The notes under the pieces: generated by a model
The model's database searches: none
Told to the model about the DNA's origin: nothing
The model's input: the letters and a program-made list of their open reading frames with translations, nothing else
Position numbers and translations under genes: made by a program
Origin: Coniochaeta sp. PMI_546
Lineage: Eukaryota; Ascomycota; Sordariomycetes; Coniochaetales; Coniochaetaceae
Direction: 5' to 3'
Assembly: GCA_021432605.1 (NCBI GenBank)
Contig: MU271147.1
Coordinates: 868,001 to 932,000 of the forward strand
Length of the DNA stretch: 64,000 bases
In this document: in pieces, positions 43,615 through 55,216 of the stretch
Numbering within the stretch: the first letter of the stretch is position 1
How the letters are laid out: each line of letters starts with the position of its first letter

Positions 43615-45097
43615 TCAAACCGTCGTATAGATGAGCCGGGTGCGGGTCGGGGTATCGTTGCGGGTCAGCCAGCCGTCGTTGGCGATGGTGAGCCAAGCGT
43701 ACGGCTCAAGCACGATCCAGCTGTAGTCGAGCAGGACAATGGCCCAGATGTGCTTGCGGCAGTACGGGTAACGCTCGATGAAGGCCTGGTAACCGCGGTA
43801 CTTCCAGAACACGTCCCAGGCTAAAACAGGGATACTGGTTGACAAAAAGTCATCATGGTTAGCAAAACGACACCAATCACACGACACGTGTCCTGCTCAA
43901 ACAAAGAACGGCAAAAGGAAGACCTTACGCAAGAAAAGGACACGACAGAAGAGTCAGCAGAAGAGCACAGAAATATCCGCAGCTGATAATCGGACGTGTC
44001 AGCCGCTCAAACATCTTGCTTGCCATGTAACTAAAGTCGCGTGAGAGCGCAAAGTAGCCGGGCTCGTACAGCAAGTGGGTGATGAGCATGATGAGGGTGC
44101 TGCGCTGCCAGCGAATCATCTGCTTGGCAAATGCAGCGTCGCGCTTGATCGTGGTGGTCACGGTAGCCTCGGGGCAGTCCTGGTAGATAACGCCCCAGCC
44201 CATGACCTGCTGCACCCAGTGGGTGATGAAGGCATCGTCGCCAGTGTTGATCTTCTTTCCGAGCCAGGTGTCGTTGGCAAATTCGTGGTAGAAGGCCTCA
44301 TTCGCGAGGATCTCTCTGCGGACGAAGACGGTGCGGCCGACCAAGCACCACATTCCGCCGTCGGCACCGGCGCGGGTTCTGAGAGAGATGGCGTGGTTGT
44401 CGAATGCTCGTAGCGCAGCGACTTCCCAAGGAGTGATGACGTTCTCATCCTTGCGAGAGTCGTCAAGACGGACCCTGCATGGAAGTTAGTCAACGTCGGC
44501 ATGAGACAACGAAGGTGATACGCACTTCTGGGGGCCACCAGAAGCTCCGATGTTCTCGTTCTCGAATGGAGCAAGCAGATAAGGAAGGACCAGCTCGTGA
44601 GGCCAGAAGGTGTCGTCGTCGACCAGGGCTAGAATGGTGCCGGTGGCATACTGGATGCCGCGGATCAGTTGAGCGCGTTTGTTGGCGTTACGGACTGTGC
44701 GGACTTGGATCTTGTCAAAGTCAGGCCGCGGGATAGGCTGGATCAGGCGCTTCACGCGCGCGAGATCGCGGGGGACGGTGACTACAATGATCTCCTTGGG
44801 CTTGTTGGCCAGCCAGAGACGCAGGCACTCGGTGAAGGTGTCCTCAGTGTCGATGGTGGGCACAATGATGCTCACGTTCTCCGAGGTCAAAGTCGGGCTC
44901 TCAGGAAGCGGATACGTCTTGTACCTATTGTAGAAATTGCGCGCAAGTCTCGCATCTAGCCAGTCGGAGGCACTAGGTGATATAGTCGGTCAATATCGGA
45001 CACTCTATCACCGCCTTTGAGGTTGGGATACTTACACCATGAGCACCAGGAGGACCTGGCACACCGAGTAAAGAAGATTCTGGATGTAAAGAGCCAT
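43615..45097 (-). CDS. Processive family-2 glycosyltransferase (polysaccharide synthase, Cps1-like)
   Basis: Four exons, 45097..45036, 44972..44526, 44474..43929 and 43834..43615, give 424 aa; introns are 63, 51 and 94 nt. The N-terminal membrane span (MALYIQNLLYSVCQVLLVLM) is followed by a GT-A domain. Motifs: SIIVPTIDTEDTF, ALVDDDTFW (Asp139-141, nucleotide and metal binding), TGDDAF (GDD, 248-250, acceptor base) and QMIRW (QxxRW, 288-292). The QxxRW motif marks processive synthases such as hyaluronan, chitin and cellulose synthases. Three or four hydrophobic segments follow, forming a short transmembrane channel. Fungal relatives include Cps1 and the GT2 required for filamentous growth in wheat pathogens. 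The product could be a wall or capsule beta-glycan, but the sugar is not determined by these motifs. The last intron falls inside the membrane region. Confidence 0.85.
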
Positions 45098-47568
45098 GAT
45101 TGCTGATAGTCAAGAAAGAGCAAGATGATGAGAATATCAAGCTCCTCAATCTTGACGAATTAGCGATGAAGTTGGGCGGGGTCGGGTGCTTGTCGAGAGC
45201 AAACGTTGGTGGACCAGAACTAGAGTCGCTGGTCTTGCAGGCACAAGTCAGTTCTCAGAAGGTTGGAGGAAGAGGCATGCAAGCAGGGCAGTTTTATCGG
45301 GGGGAGAGAGTAAACGAGAAGTCTTTTTGGGTCTTATAGAAGGGAGTCGCGCGAGATTGGTACGTAAGCTGTGAAGTGTCTCGACAGGTGAAGCAGGGTG
45401 GTGGATGGGGTCAACAAAAGCACTGTCGAGGTGAACGCAGCGAGGACGGTACGGCGAGGGTGATGCTCAGCTCGAACGAGTCTGAGGGAGATGACAGGAA
45501 AGTCTTTCACTTACAATTGCCACGAGAATGCTTCGGCACGCAAAATAACCGACAAGATGGTTTTAACGGGCGTTAAGTGCTAAGACTCAACCGACGTGAG
45601 TGTTCCGAGGACGGTAGTGCGGGTGTACGAATGGCAGTGAGATTTAAAGACAAACAAATGGGGAGTCTTTATCGAGTGCCAGCCACGAGAACGCGATGAC
45701 ATGTGAAGTTGGGCTACAGTTGTCTGGGTAAGGAGAGGAACAGGGAGTATTTTTGGTGAAGTCATCATCGCGAGCGTAGTACGAGATTCGTGAAGACTGA
45801 ACATCTTGGTTTTGCCGAATCTATGATCCAGGACGCTAACCAGATTTGTAGCTGAGCAAACGAGGCAGTCAAGTTTCTCTGAATCTTCATCTTTCAGCCC
45901 CTGAACAAAGCACATCTGCTTATTTCACCTTGGCTTGAAAGCTAGTCAAAAGTGTCCTGCACAGCCAGTGGAAATAATAAAGTTACTCAGCTAGGCTTTG
46001 CCCTTTTCTTTGATTTCCCCCATCTTGTTCTTGCGACAATGACAGAGATGGTACAGCAAATGCAGATTCTGAATTGGAAGCCAGAGATTTCGTTGTCCCC
46101 TGTACCCTTATGTGCATATTGTCACTTGACACACCAGGCTCTTCTACACGCTCTGTCAACGGTATCTCCAGAACGAGGAAAAACGAGGATAGTTGTGGAG
46201 ATGATGAAGAAGGGGAGGAAGGTGCTATTTCAATGTTGTGGCCAGTATGTGCCATAAGAGGTTGCAATTTCTGGAGCCGAGTCTAGGCTCAGAAGCACCA
46301 ACGGCAGTCGAGCTTGTACCATCGAGAACCTGACGAGCTTATCAAGGTTTCCGTAGCTTGCTTATGAACCTCACTCGACTTATGTTCTCGTTGCTACTAG
46401 CTCTGGCAGTAGACTTGAAGAGGAAGGCTTTTGGATCTTGCTTGGTGGTAAAAGGTTGGTCTGTGGTACTCCTAGTAGAGTTTCATCACGGCCAGACAAT
46501 CTGCTCCAAGTCCTTCGGAAAGATATTAGACAGAAATGATGCCTCTATTCATATGTACTCTGCTATCTCGATAAATGCAGACTTTGAGTGGTGATTACCT
46601 GGAAAGGCGAGCTTTAATATTTTTTATTTGGATTTTGTGACACCGCCTCGTGCTTCCCACAAACGAACGACGTGCCCAGCGAAAAGCAACCTGTGATCGC
46701 TAGCATCCGGTTGCGGTACTGCCTTATTTTAATGATATAGTGTCCTCTTCCCCTTTTTTGCGCTGAGTTGTAAACTTGCCAAGAAGCTGCAGTCCAAGAC
46801 ATCATCGAGGGAATCATGAAGCCCCTTTACGAGTACAAGCAGAGTTAAGGGGCGTAATGGCGCAGATGTTACGCCATAGGTCTATGTCAGGTAGCAAAGA
46901 AATTGTCACGAGATGATACTACCTAATGTTAGATTGATTGTGGGAAGCCGACGGCACTCGTTCCAGAAAAGGGAGCACAGCGACTCCATGATAACTTGAC
47001 AGGTGATACTTAGATAGGTGGTATCTTAGGTAAGGTTGGCATGATCCACAATAACCGATTGAAAGACATAGGGTAGGTGCGAACATGTGTCTAAAATAGG
47101 CAGTCAGTACCCTTCGATGTTGGACCCATGTTTGCTTGGCGCCAGGCCTAACCTCACAACCAGCGTAGGGTGACATTTGCAGTTCTAGACACCTACAGGT
47201 AACCTCAGCCATTGATCGTATCGAGCGGCTCCCTTACTTTGATCCTTCTTGCAGTTGGCGGCTTGGTTTTCTCTCCACAGGCAAAAGGTCAGACAACGGA
47301 CGTGCTGATTCCGGCTACGGGGTTCGGCCATGTATTTCCCCACAGCGGAATCGGAGTGTGGAGCTTGAGGAGAATTTGACATCTTCCCCAAGATCTGAGA
47401 TATCCCGGTCGCAATGACTCAATCTCAACCTCATTCATCCAGCTTCAACACTGGTAACGCTCAGCACTGTGCAATCATCCAATCCGGCACCGACGAGACT
47501 CAGCAGGCACTGCCCCGTACTTATTCGTGATTAATTAGCTGCCCTGATCCAGGTCACTTCATCTCAAC
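45098..47568. other. 2.5 kb divergent intergenic region, no supported gene
   Basis: Between the starts of the GT2 gene (-) and purU (+). Contains only short ORFs. A cluster of AGGTATC/GATACTTAG motifs lies at about 47006-47035. Long for two ordinary promoters. Confidence 0.45.
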
Positions 47569-48444
47569 ATGGCCTCCTCATCCAGCCACGACCATGATCA
47601 TGTGCTTACCCTCTCCTGCCCGGACAAACCCGGCATTGTGCACGCCGTCACCGGCATCTTTGCATCACATAACCTCAACATCCTGGCACTGCAGCAGTTC
47701 TCCGACCCGCAGTCGCAAAAGTTCTTCATGCGCGTCCACTTCGGTCCAACCACGGCCCCTGGCGCAGAGGGTACCGCCCAGCTCACCAAGCCGTTCGAGG
47801 AGCTTGCGGCCTCGTACGCCATGACGTACGACATCCGCCCGGCGGCCCGCAAGACCAGGGTTCTCATCATGGTCTCCAAGATTGGCCACTGTCTCAATGA
47901 CCTGTTGTTCAGGATGCGCTCTGGCCAGCTGCGTATTGATGTGCCCGTCATCGTGTCCAACCATCCAGACTACAAGGCCCTGGCAGAGAGCTATGGCATC
48001 GAGTTCCATCACCTGCCGGTGACGAAGGATACCAAGGCCGAGCAAGAGGGCCGGGTATTGGAGCTTGTCAAGCAACATGACATCGAACTTATCGTTCTGG
48101 CACGGTACATGCAGGTGTTGAGCCCGATGCTGTGCTCGGCCATGAGCGGCAAGATCATCAACATCCATCACAGCTTTTTGCCCAGCTTCAAGGGTGCAAA
48201 GCCGTACCATCAGGCCTACGACCGCGGTGTCAAGATCATTGGCGCCACGGCGCATTTCGTGACTGCGGACCTGGACGAGGGTCCCATCATTGAGCAGCGC
48301 GTTGCGCGGGTCGATCACAGCATGAACCCGAAGGAGCTGACGGACGAGGGTTCGAACATTGAAAGCCAGGTTCTGGCTGCTGCGGTGAGGTGGTATGCCG
48401 AGAGGAGGGTGTTCCTCAACAACGCCAAGACCGTGGTGTTGTAG
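47569..48444 (+). CDS. purU: Formyltetrahydrofolate deformylase
   Basis: A single exon of 291 aa from ATG 47569. Residues 10-90 are an ACT regulatory domain (VLTLSCPDKPGIVHAVTGIF). Residues 96-291 are a formyltransferase-type catalytic domain: TRVLIMVSKIGHCLNDLL, VIVSNHPDYKALAESYG and LIVLARYMQVLSP, then KIINIHHSFLPSFKGAKPYH with the catalytic Asn and His, and ATAHFVTADLDEGPIIEQ with the catalytic Asp. The enzyme hydrolyses 10-formyl-THF to THF and formate and so balances one-carbon units for purine synthesis. The protein matches the full length of bacterial PurU, and a bacterial-type gene is usual in filamentous ascomycetes. There is no mitochondrial presequence, so it is likely cytosolic. 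Convergent with the next gene. Confidence 0.93.
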   Translation: MASSSSHDHDHVLTLSCPDKPGIVHAVTGIFASHNLNILALQQFSDPQSQKFFMRVHFGPTTAPGAEGTAQLTKPFEELAASYAMTYDIRPAARKTRVLIMVSKIGHCLNDLLFRMRSGQLRIDVPVIVSNHPDYKALAESYGIEFHHLPVTKDTKAEQEGRVLELVKQHDIELIVLARYMQVLSPMLCSAMSGKIINIHHSFLPSFKGAKPYHQAYDRGVKIIGATAHFVTADLDEGPIIEQRVARVDHSMNPKELTDEGSNIESQVLAAAVRWYAERRVFLNNAKTVVL

Positions 48445-48702
48445 GTGTCCCCTTCGTGAATGTACATATTTCTGGGTTCATGAAGGCTGTCATACAAAAT
48501 AAGGTAGACAAAAGTTTGGACTTGGCTTATCGTTGTTATCTTTACGGTATCTGGGAGACCATCATCGGCATACATTGCCCAGTACGTTCCACTCCCACGT
48601 ACCATTCAAGATTGGCACACTTAGAAGAGAGCAACTGCAACCTCTTATGCGGTTCAACCCTACCAGATATGGATATTCATGCTTTCTATATTCGGCTCAC
48701 TT

Positions 48703-49560
48703 CTATCTCAATGATTCATTCAAGTACTTCATCTCCTTATAAGCCGAGCTCACCACTTCGGTCAGCTCTCTCCCAGGCAGTTTCCCCCAGAGCATCCACA
48801 CCAGCAACGAAGCCACACTCAACACAAACAACCACGATACAACCCCCGCCAGTATCAACTCTCTGTACGTCCTCGCAGCCTCTTCCCTGGAGTTATTGTG
48901 CGGAAACGGCCGATCGGGTACCGGCACGCCCAGAATCCTGCACAGTGGCTCCCAACCTTCCGACACGTTGTACCAAAACAGTCTATCCTTCGGCACAACT
49001 TGCCTCAGATGATCCTCGTGTTTTTGGAGCGTCTCCTTCACTATGAGTTCATCACCATACCGCCACAGCGCCATCTGCCGGAACAGGTCCCTCCACCGCC
49101 CGTACACGCCGACCTTGGGCACCCACATTATGACAAAGGCAATGTACCAATTGCTCATCATACCATTGACAAACTCCATGCTCTTCCACCACGACTCGGT
49201 GTCTCTCGTTGTCGCGATGACGATGGCGTCGGGGTAAAGTGCCATCAGTTCCGGCGTGAGTGTTACGGCCGGGCAGTCGACGGTCGCGACGTAGCCGTCT
49301 GTGAGGTCCGCGAGGAGGTACTCGATGTACTTCTTCTGGGCGAAGGTCTTGGCATATGGCGCGTGCTTCATTATCTCTAGCCAGTTGTTCACTTGATGCA
49401 GAGAGCCGCCGAGGGATTGCACGCCTGAGTCGTGCACCGGACCGCCGAGGAGGATGGAGAGGGCCTCGTTCAGGGACTTTGTGCCTGTTCGACACATTCC
49501 AGCTCCGATAACCTTGAACTTGGTCCCTGGCGGTCCAGGTTGTGATGGTGCCTGTCCCAT
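48703..49560 (-). CDS. Sulfotransferase-like P-loop protein with C-terminal membrane anchor
   Basis: A single exon of 285 aa from ATG 49560. The N-terminal KVIGAGMCRTGTKSLNEAL is the 5'-phosphosulfate-binding-type P-loop (G-x-x-R-T-G-T-x-S) of the fungal Sulfotransfer_4 group. Further blocks are YVATVDCPAVTLTPELMALY, DAIVIATTRDTESWWKS (the 3'-phosphate-binding region) and LFWYNVSEGWEPLCRILGVP near the end. A strong hydrophobic segment (LILAGVVSWLFVLSVASLLV, then WML) close to the C-terminus would anchor it. Such proteins are often mislabelled as NAD-dependent epimerases. Sulfotransferase activity has not been shown for most; the acceptor is unknown. The stop codons of this gene and purU are 258 bp apart. 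Confidence 0.8.
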   Translation of the reverse strand: MGQAPSQPGPPGTKFKVIGAGMCRTGTKSLNEALSILLGGPVHDSGVQSLGGSLHQVNNWLEIMKHAPYAKTFAQKKYIEYLLADLTDGYVATVDCPAVTLTPELMALYPDAIVIATTRDTESWWKSMEFVNGMMSNWYIAFVIMWVPKVGVYGRWRDLFRQMALWRYGDELIVKETLQKHEDHLRQVVPKDRLFWYNVSEGWEPLCRILGVPVPDRPFPHNNSREEAARTYRELILAGVVSWLFVLSVASLLVWMLWGKLPGRELTEVVSSAYKEMKYLNESLR

Positions 49561-51574
49561 CTCGTCGACGGTGCTGATATAGTCGATTAAATTCCGTGAC
49601 AGCCAACGGGTAACTGTTCGTGTTCGTGAGCAACTGAAGTCAGTACCGCGTTACACGAACTTTGGGCTCATCCATATGCAACACTGCTGTTTTGAGCCTC
49701 GACTTCCCCTTCTTCAAAAGCTCAACTACTTATAGGAGCCATATTGAAGAACTACTCGAGTCGTGCGCTGCTTAACAACGGCTATGCGGCAATCTAGTCT
49801 TGACCCGGAGCTCGCGCTATCCCAGACGATGACGCAGCTTAATTGATGTTCTCTAGCCGTCATATTGGAGGACAGGCCATCGTGTGTGTATCCGTTCGGT
49901 CGTTTCCCAGTTTCAACGTGTCGCGCAGAGCCCCGTCATGCGCCAAGCCGGGTAGGACACGATACTCATATATCCCCGATGCGAAAAATAGGTTCGCACA
50001 GCGGGTTTACCCCGGACTGAGACCGACATCCGACCCGTGTGCATTGCCGGATAATTTGATCGGCCAAAGTTTGCCGTCTATTGCTGAGATCTGCAAAGAT
50101 ACCTTCTGTTATTGACATTAGACCTGGATAGGAGAGCTCCATTGAATGAATTGTGGTATTGCCTGCTGTTTGGGCGGTCAACCGGAGCGACTAGCTTGAA
50201 AACAGATGTTCCCTCAGGGCCTGGCGACCACTTGTCTAAACCGGCCCAGAGTACCCGTTATCGCTGAAAATCGTCTGTGAGAATAGGATGGGGGTATGTA
50301 GGGAGGAAGATTATAGAATGATTACGTGGTCCTGACCATGTGGTAACCAATGTGGCAGAAAGTGAAGAAGCCACAGAAGATTTCAGTCACGGTGCTTGTT
50401 AGCTACAACGAACAGACTCATAGCACTATACCGACTCCAATCACACCCTCGAAGTGTCGGGTACTCGACCAACCATTGTGTACGGTGTCTATTCATTGGT
50501 TTTTTTCCATTGGTCTTGCTGCCTTCAACGCTCCATACGACTAAAGAGGTGTGGCTCATTCCGTCGAGAGCAGAATTGCAGTGCAAATCCTCGTGCATGA
50601 TTCTCGCATTCTGATAGGATCTTTCAGAAGGACAGTACGCCAGAAAGAGGCTTGCAGGAGTAGGATTGCACAACAGCCACAGCTCAAACTCGATGCCTCC
50701 GAGCTGAAAGAATCGACTGGCTCCGTCGAGCCTTGCTGGGGCACACTAAGAGACCAACATCACTTTGAACAGGTCACAGAATGTACACTGCGTGCCGATC
50801 ACAAGCACCATATCAGACCAAGACGGCGAGAGAGATTTCAGGAAGGAGCATCAAAATGCTTTTTCGCAAATTACGATCAGCTTGAAAAATCTGCCAAGCC
50901 TGTGGGTGGCCGAGATCTGTGTGAGAAAGGGGAAGGATTTAGAGGAATCGACGTAGACATGGAGGTTCTTCTCACTTCTCTCATTTAAGGCACCATATTG
51001 GTGAAAGATCCACTCATCAAGGACGGCCGCCACGGCTTTGCGTCATACGCAATACAGTCGAAGGTCAACGCAATGAATGAGTGGCAATGGCAATTCTGGC
51101 CAGTGTCAGGCAGACACTAATTATGGCCGAAGTCAGTAGCAAGGCGGCCATCAAGGAAGCCTGCGGACCAAGTCACCCTAGGACGGTGGAATCTTGTCCG
51201 ATACTGCGTACGCCATTGCCATATCGCACGCATCACGTCGCTAACCGGGTGGCGAGCGACCTGAAGAGGAATCAATTATTTTGCTTCAGGTAGCTGAAAG
51301 GATATCTTTCCCGTACAATCATCCCGCACGTCTTGTTATTTGGACCTAGAGTCTCCTGTAGTACGTACTAGCACGTTCTATCCTTAGGTGTCAACCTTTC
51401 AGTCAGAGCGAATCAGATGCCGCTAATTGCGCCTAGCGCCAAAAGTTTGAGTCAACAATACCGCGTAGCGTGCGTGCGTCTTGGTAACTGTTCCCATTAA
51501 ACCACCAACCCAATACGAACGGATGGACTATCTTCTCGGGCAACGATTGCGCGACTCTGGCTAAGACGTCGACC
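49561..51574. other. 2.0 kb gap, no supported gene
   Basis: Divergent region between the sulfotransferase-like gene and the SRPK-like gene. ORFs such as 50551..50988 (+) show no domain. Confidence 0.45.
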
Positions 51575-53393
51575 ATGGCGAGCACGCCAAAGATGGCGAA
51601 GCCGGGATGTCTGAGGAGCCACATGGGGTTATGTGGCCAGTCATTCACCCTGCTTGCAGGACGCCACGTTTCTTCAGCAGCATGGCCACCAAATGCAGCG
51701 AATATATCCCTCGTCGATCACCCAATTGAGGAAGAGTTGCTGCCCGGGGGACCCGACCGATTGCGGTTCTTCCATCCAACTCGGCCAGGCGAGACGCTGG
51801 GCGGCAGGTTCAAGACGATTGCTAAGCTCGGGTTTGGCGCTGGGTCTACTGTTTGGCTGGCAGAGAACGTTAAGTTGTGAGCTCCCCTTCTGATCCATGG
51901 CAGATCGGCCGCCCGATGATCCCACCACTGAAGCCATTGATGTGAGGAAACTGACGATCTCCTTCTCTGTGCCTCACTGCAGTAAAAGGTGGAAGACGAA
52001 TTCGCTCCCTCGTTTCGTCTGCATCAAGATTGCAGCACTCGACACGGACGCTTCCGGAGAGCTGGAGCGATCTAAGCTCATTGCTAAGGCGAAACCTTCG
52101 CACGAAGGCCTCGCCTTCCTCCGTACGCCTCTCGATGCATTCCCAATACGAGGTCCGAACGGGACACACTCATGTCTCGTGTTCAAGCCTATGAGAGAGA
52201 CGTTGCATCAGTTCCAGCAAAGGTTACGACGCCAGCGACTGCCCCTTCCGCTGTTCAAGCTCTTCATGTATTGTCTCCTCCAGGGGTTGGATTACTTGCA
52301 TACCGAGTGCGATCTTATTCATACAGGTATGATTCTCCTTTAATCTGTGCCATCAGCATCCTTTCCACTCGGCCACTGGTGAAGTAGGCTGGTAGACTGG
52401 ATTGGGATCAAACCTTCGACTGCTGCTCACTAGTTATTTTTGCAGATATCAAAGATGACAACATCATGGTAACCATCGAGAAGGATGCTGTGCTGACAGA
52501 CTTTGTTCGTGACGTCTCATCGAGAGCCCAACCTGGGCACGTGCGGACCGAGGACGGCCGCGTCACGTACTTATCGCAGAGCGATCTCGGTCCATTGCGT
52601 GGCACCAGGCTGCTTCCCGAGCTAGGTGATTTTGACCTGAGTTTTCCAGGGCTGAGGGGAGAATCCAGTCATCTCTCCGCCATCCAATCTCATCGTTACC
52701 GCGCACCGGAAGTACTGCTCGGCTGCGCATGGTCGTACAGCGTTGACATATGGAATCTCGGCCTCCTCGTAAGTAAACATGTCATACTCATGAGTGTCTG
52801 ACAATACTAATGGCCTGAAGATGTGGAATCTATTGGAAAATGTCAGCCTATGAACGACCCGCGGGCTCGGATGGCGAGTACGACGCGCACGTCCATCTCG
52901 CTCAAATGGTCTCTCTTCTGGGTGATCCGCCCAAAGAGTTGATCAGGAGGGAGCGGGCACTTCGTAACCATCAGCTGGAGAAGCCTGTTACCAACCCTCA
53001 CGGTAAAGTGTGTCACACCATGAACGAGTTGTGGGGTGGGCCATTCTTCGACAACGACGGTATGTTCGAGCCTAAAAGACTGTCGGTGGAAAAATAGCTC
53101 GCGATGGCGAAATCATAGACTTATTGACATGCTCACATGCTGGTCGTCGTACCACAGATCAGATCATACGCAAGGAACTTATCGACAAGTGCGTTGGCAA
53201 GCCATTGGCGGATACAGTGACAGAGTTGGAAGGCCATGAGAAGGATACGTTCCTTGACTTTGCCTCTGGCATGCTTCAATGGTGGCCGGAGAAGAGAAAG
53301 ACAGCCAAGGAACTCCTTCGACATCCCTTTTTCGATTCGCTGTATAACGACCGCGATAGAGACACTGAAGCTCGTCGGTCGCGTCGTACATGA
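51575..53393 (+). CDS. SRPK-type serine/threonine protein kinase, frame apparently broken in exon 4
   Basis: Exons 51575..51876, 51983..52326, 52446..52768, 52821..53059 and 53158..53393; introns 106, 119, 52 and 98 nt. A short, possibly presequence-like N-terminus is followed by GGRFKTIAKLGFGAGSTVWL (Gly loop), VCIKI (ATP lysine), DLIHTDIKDDNIM (catalytic loop, HTD as in SRPKs), a split insert and LGDFDLSF (DFG region, DFD here). AIQSHRYRAPEVLLG (APE), VDIWNLGLL and LQWWPEKRKTAKELLRHPFF complete the kinase. SRPKs phosphorylate SR-type splicing factors. Exon 4 begins MWNLLENVSL then TGA (52851); the conserved continuation ERPAGSDGEYDAHVHLAQM is one frame over. Two bases seem lost between L and E. 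Alternatively a GTGTCT donor at 52793 spliced to CAG at 52846 keeps frame but deletes the conserved MWNLLE. Activity is therefore uncertain. Confidence 0.7.
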
Positions 53394-54229
53394 GAAATTG
53401 CGAGCTTTTTTCAACGGAGGAGCCGATTCCTCGCCTTTGTGTATTCGCAACTTGAGCCGGGACTCGACTAAGGCCTCTGTCAGGGTTGAAGCATATGGCG
53501 GCGAGTCAAACTAGGCTGGCGATGATCTTGGGATTGGTCATGCATAGAAGGATGCTCGATACTTGCGTCAGCACTCCCCCAGCCCAACTAACTGTCTCCT
53601 TGGGTGCATCGTCACCACCGTGACGTCGCAGTGGGTCACAATACAGACAAAAGAGCTGGCTGAAAGTATAGCATCAGCAAGCGGGCCCAGTGGTACAATG
53701 CGCTGCTGCTCGAGGAATATGACGATCTCAGAACTCCCTACACAGTCGAAGACTTCGACCCCGGGTCTATAATCCACTAGACCTAGGTTTCGCAACGGCA
53801 TAATAACCTCAGTTTCAGGCACACAAGCATTTGACCGGGAAGCTCACATTTATATCAGCCAGCGTCATAACGCTAAACTCTAATCTCACAAGACATATCC
53901 CTGACAGCGTGCGAGCTGGCACAGCACACAAAAGTTGGCCGCGAAGATAGAGGGATTTGCTCGCCAGCAGGGGTCGTTCTCTGCCGAGTGCTCAGCGCGT
54001 ACTATGGCCCTCGGGCATCGATGAGGCTATCGGGACATTTTTCGAACATGCACATATGAGATCAAGAGATCGTCTGAATGACACGATCTCAAAATGAACG
54101 AAACAAACGCATCGAATCTCCAACGACCTCTTGAATGGTACACATATGACACCGAACAAACACTGATCAAATTACCTTCCTTTCAAAAAGACTACACTCA
54201 GAACTCTGCACCTTCCATCTTTTTCCAGG
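53394..54229. other. 0.8 kb gap between convergent genes
   Basis: 3' flanks of the kinase (+) and SDR (-). No gene seen. Confidence 0.45.
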
Positions 54230-55216
54230 TTAATCCAAGCTCCGCAAGACACCAGGTTGCAACTCTTCCAGCTTCTTGCACAGCAGTTCCCACACGTATG
54301 TCGCTTTGTCATTGTCCAGGACGTTAGGGGCATACTTTTGAACCACGCCAGCCCGCATATACAATCCGTGGGTCTCCCGTCCAGCCGCCGCGGCCTGCAC
54401 CACAAGTCGAGCCCCTTCCTCGGCTGTACGAGCCGCAATCGCTTCGAAGATACGCACGAAGATTCGGAGTGCGCCCTTTAGCTCGCCAGGGAGACCCGTC
54501 TTGCAGAAGCACGGGTCGAGTGAATTAATCACTATGGGGTTTGGTTCGGTGCTGTTGGCAATCCCGACCATGGCGCTCAGTCTGATGGTGGCATACAGTT
54601 GCAACAGCTTTGAGAGGTTGTATTGGTTGATCGGATTCACATGAGATTTGTCTCTAAACCAGGCAAATATGTCGTCTCCATGCTTCTCTGGATACTTCGC
54701 CACGTCGTACAGGGCCGAAGACAGGAAGGTCATGTGAGGCGTGACTCGATACTCGCGGGCTGTCTCCCTGAGCTTCGGGATCAGCTGCACGGCGAGCAGG
54801 AAGGTGCCGATGAAATTCACGGCGAGGGTCCGCTCAGTACCATAGACGACACTGAATCTGAGGGTCTGCATCCCGGCATTGTTGATCACGACGTCCAGCC
54901 GTGGCAGCGTGTTGGCCCTATCGACGAAGTTCTTGATCGATGAGGGCGACTCGAGATCGACCTCCCATACTTCGATAATGGTATCACTGCACTTCAGGAG
55001 ACCTTCGATCTCTGACTTTGCCTTTTTGCCTCGGGACTGACTGCGGCAACCGAAGATGACTTTGCTGACGCCTAGGCGAATGATGTGCTTCACTGTCTCC
55101 TTGCCTAAACCTCCATTGGCGCCGGTAACGATAACTGTTTTGCCGACAAAAGACGCCGTAGGCTTCGGGATCTTGAGAATGAATTGAGTATGAACGAAGT
55201 CGCCGAGGGTAGGCAT
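54230..55216 (-). CDS. Short-chain dehydrogenase/reductase, retinol-dehydrogenase-like
   Basis: A single exon of 328 aa from ATG 55216. TVIVTGANGGLGKETVKHI holds the NAD(P)-binding TGxxxGxG turn. FGCRSQSRGKK after beta-2 suggests NADP preference. DVVINNAGMQ (NNAG), then FLSSALYDVAKY with the catalytic Ser region, and QYNLSKLLQL with Tyr-x3-Lys complete the catalytic set. The length and C-terminal helices fit the classical fungal SDR group that reduces carbonyls on varied small molecules. The substrate is unknown. It is transcribed divergently from the Zn2Cys6 regulator with 374 bp between starts, so co-regulation is likely. Confidence 0.88.
   Translation of the reverse strand: MPTLGDFVHTQFILKIPKPTASFVGKTVIVTGANGGLGKETVKHIIRLGVSKVIFGCRSQSRGKKAKSEIEGLLKCSDTIIEVWEVDLESPSSIKNFVDRANTLPRLDVVINNAGMQTLRFSVVYGTERTLAVNFIGTFLLAVQLIPKLRETAREYRVTPHMTFLSSALYDVAKYPEKHGDDIFAWFRDKSHVNPINQYNLSKLLQLYATIRLSAMVGIANSTEPNPIVINSLDPCFCKTGLPGELKGALRIFVRIFEAIAARTAEEGARLVVQAAAAGRETHGLYMRAGVVQKYAPNVLDNDKATYVWELLCKKLEELQPGVLRSLD

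Noticed and set aside
50551-50988. 145-codon plus-strand ORF
   Set aside because: No domain; opposite strand also partly open, suggesting chance.
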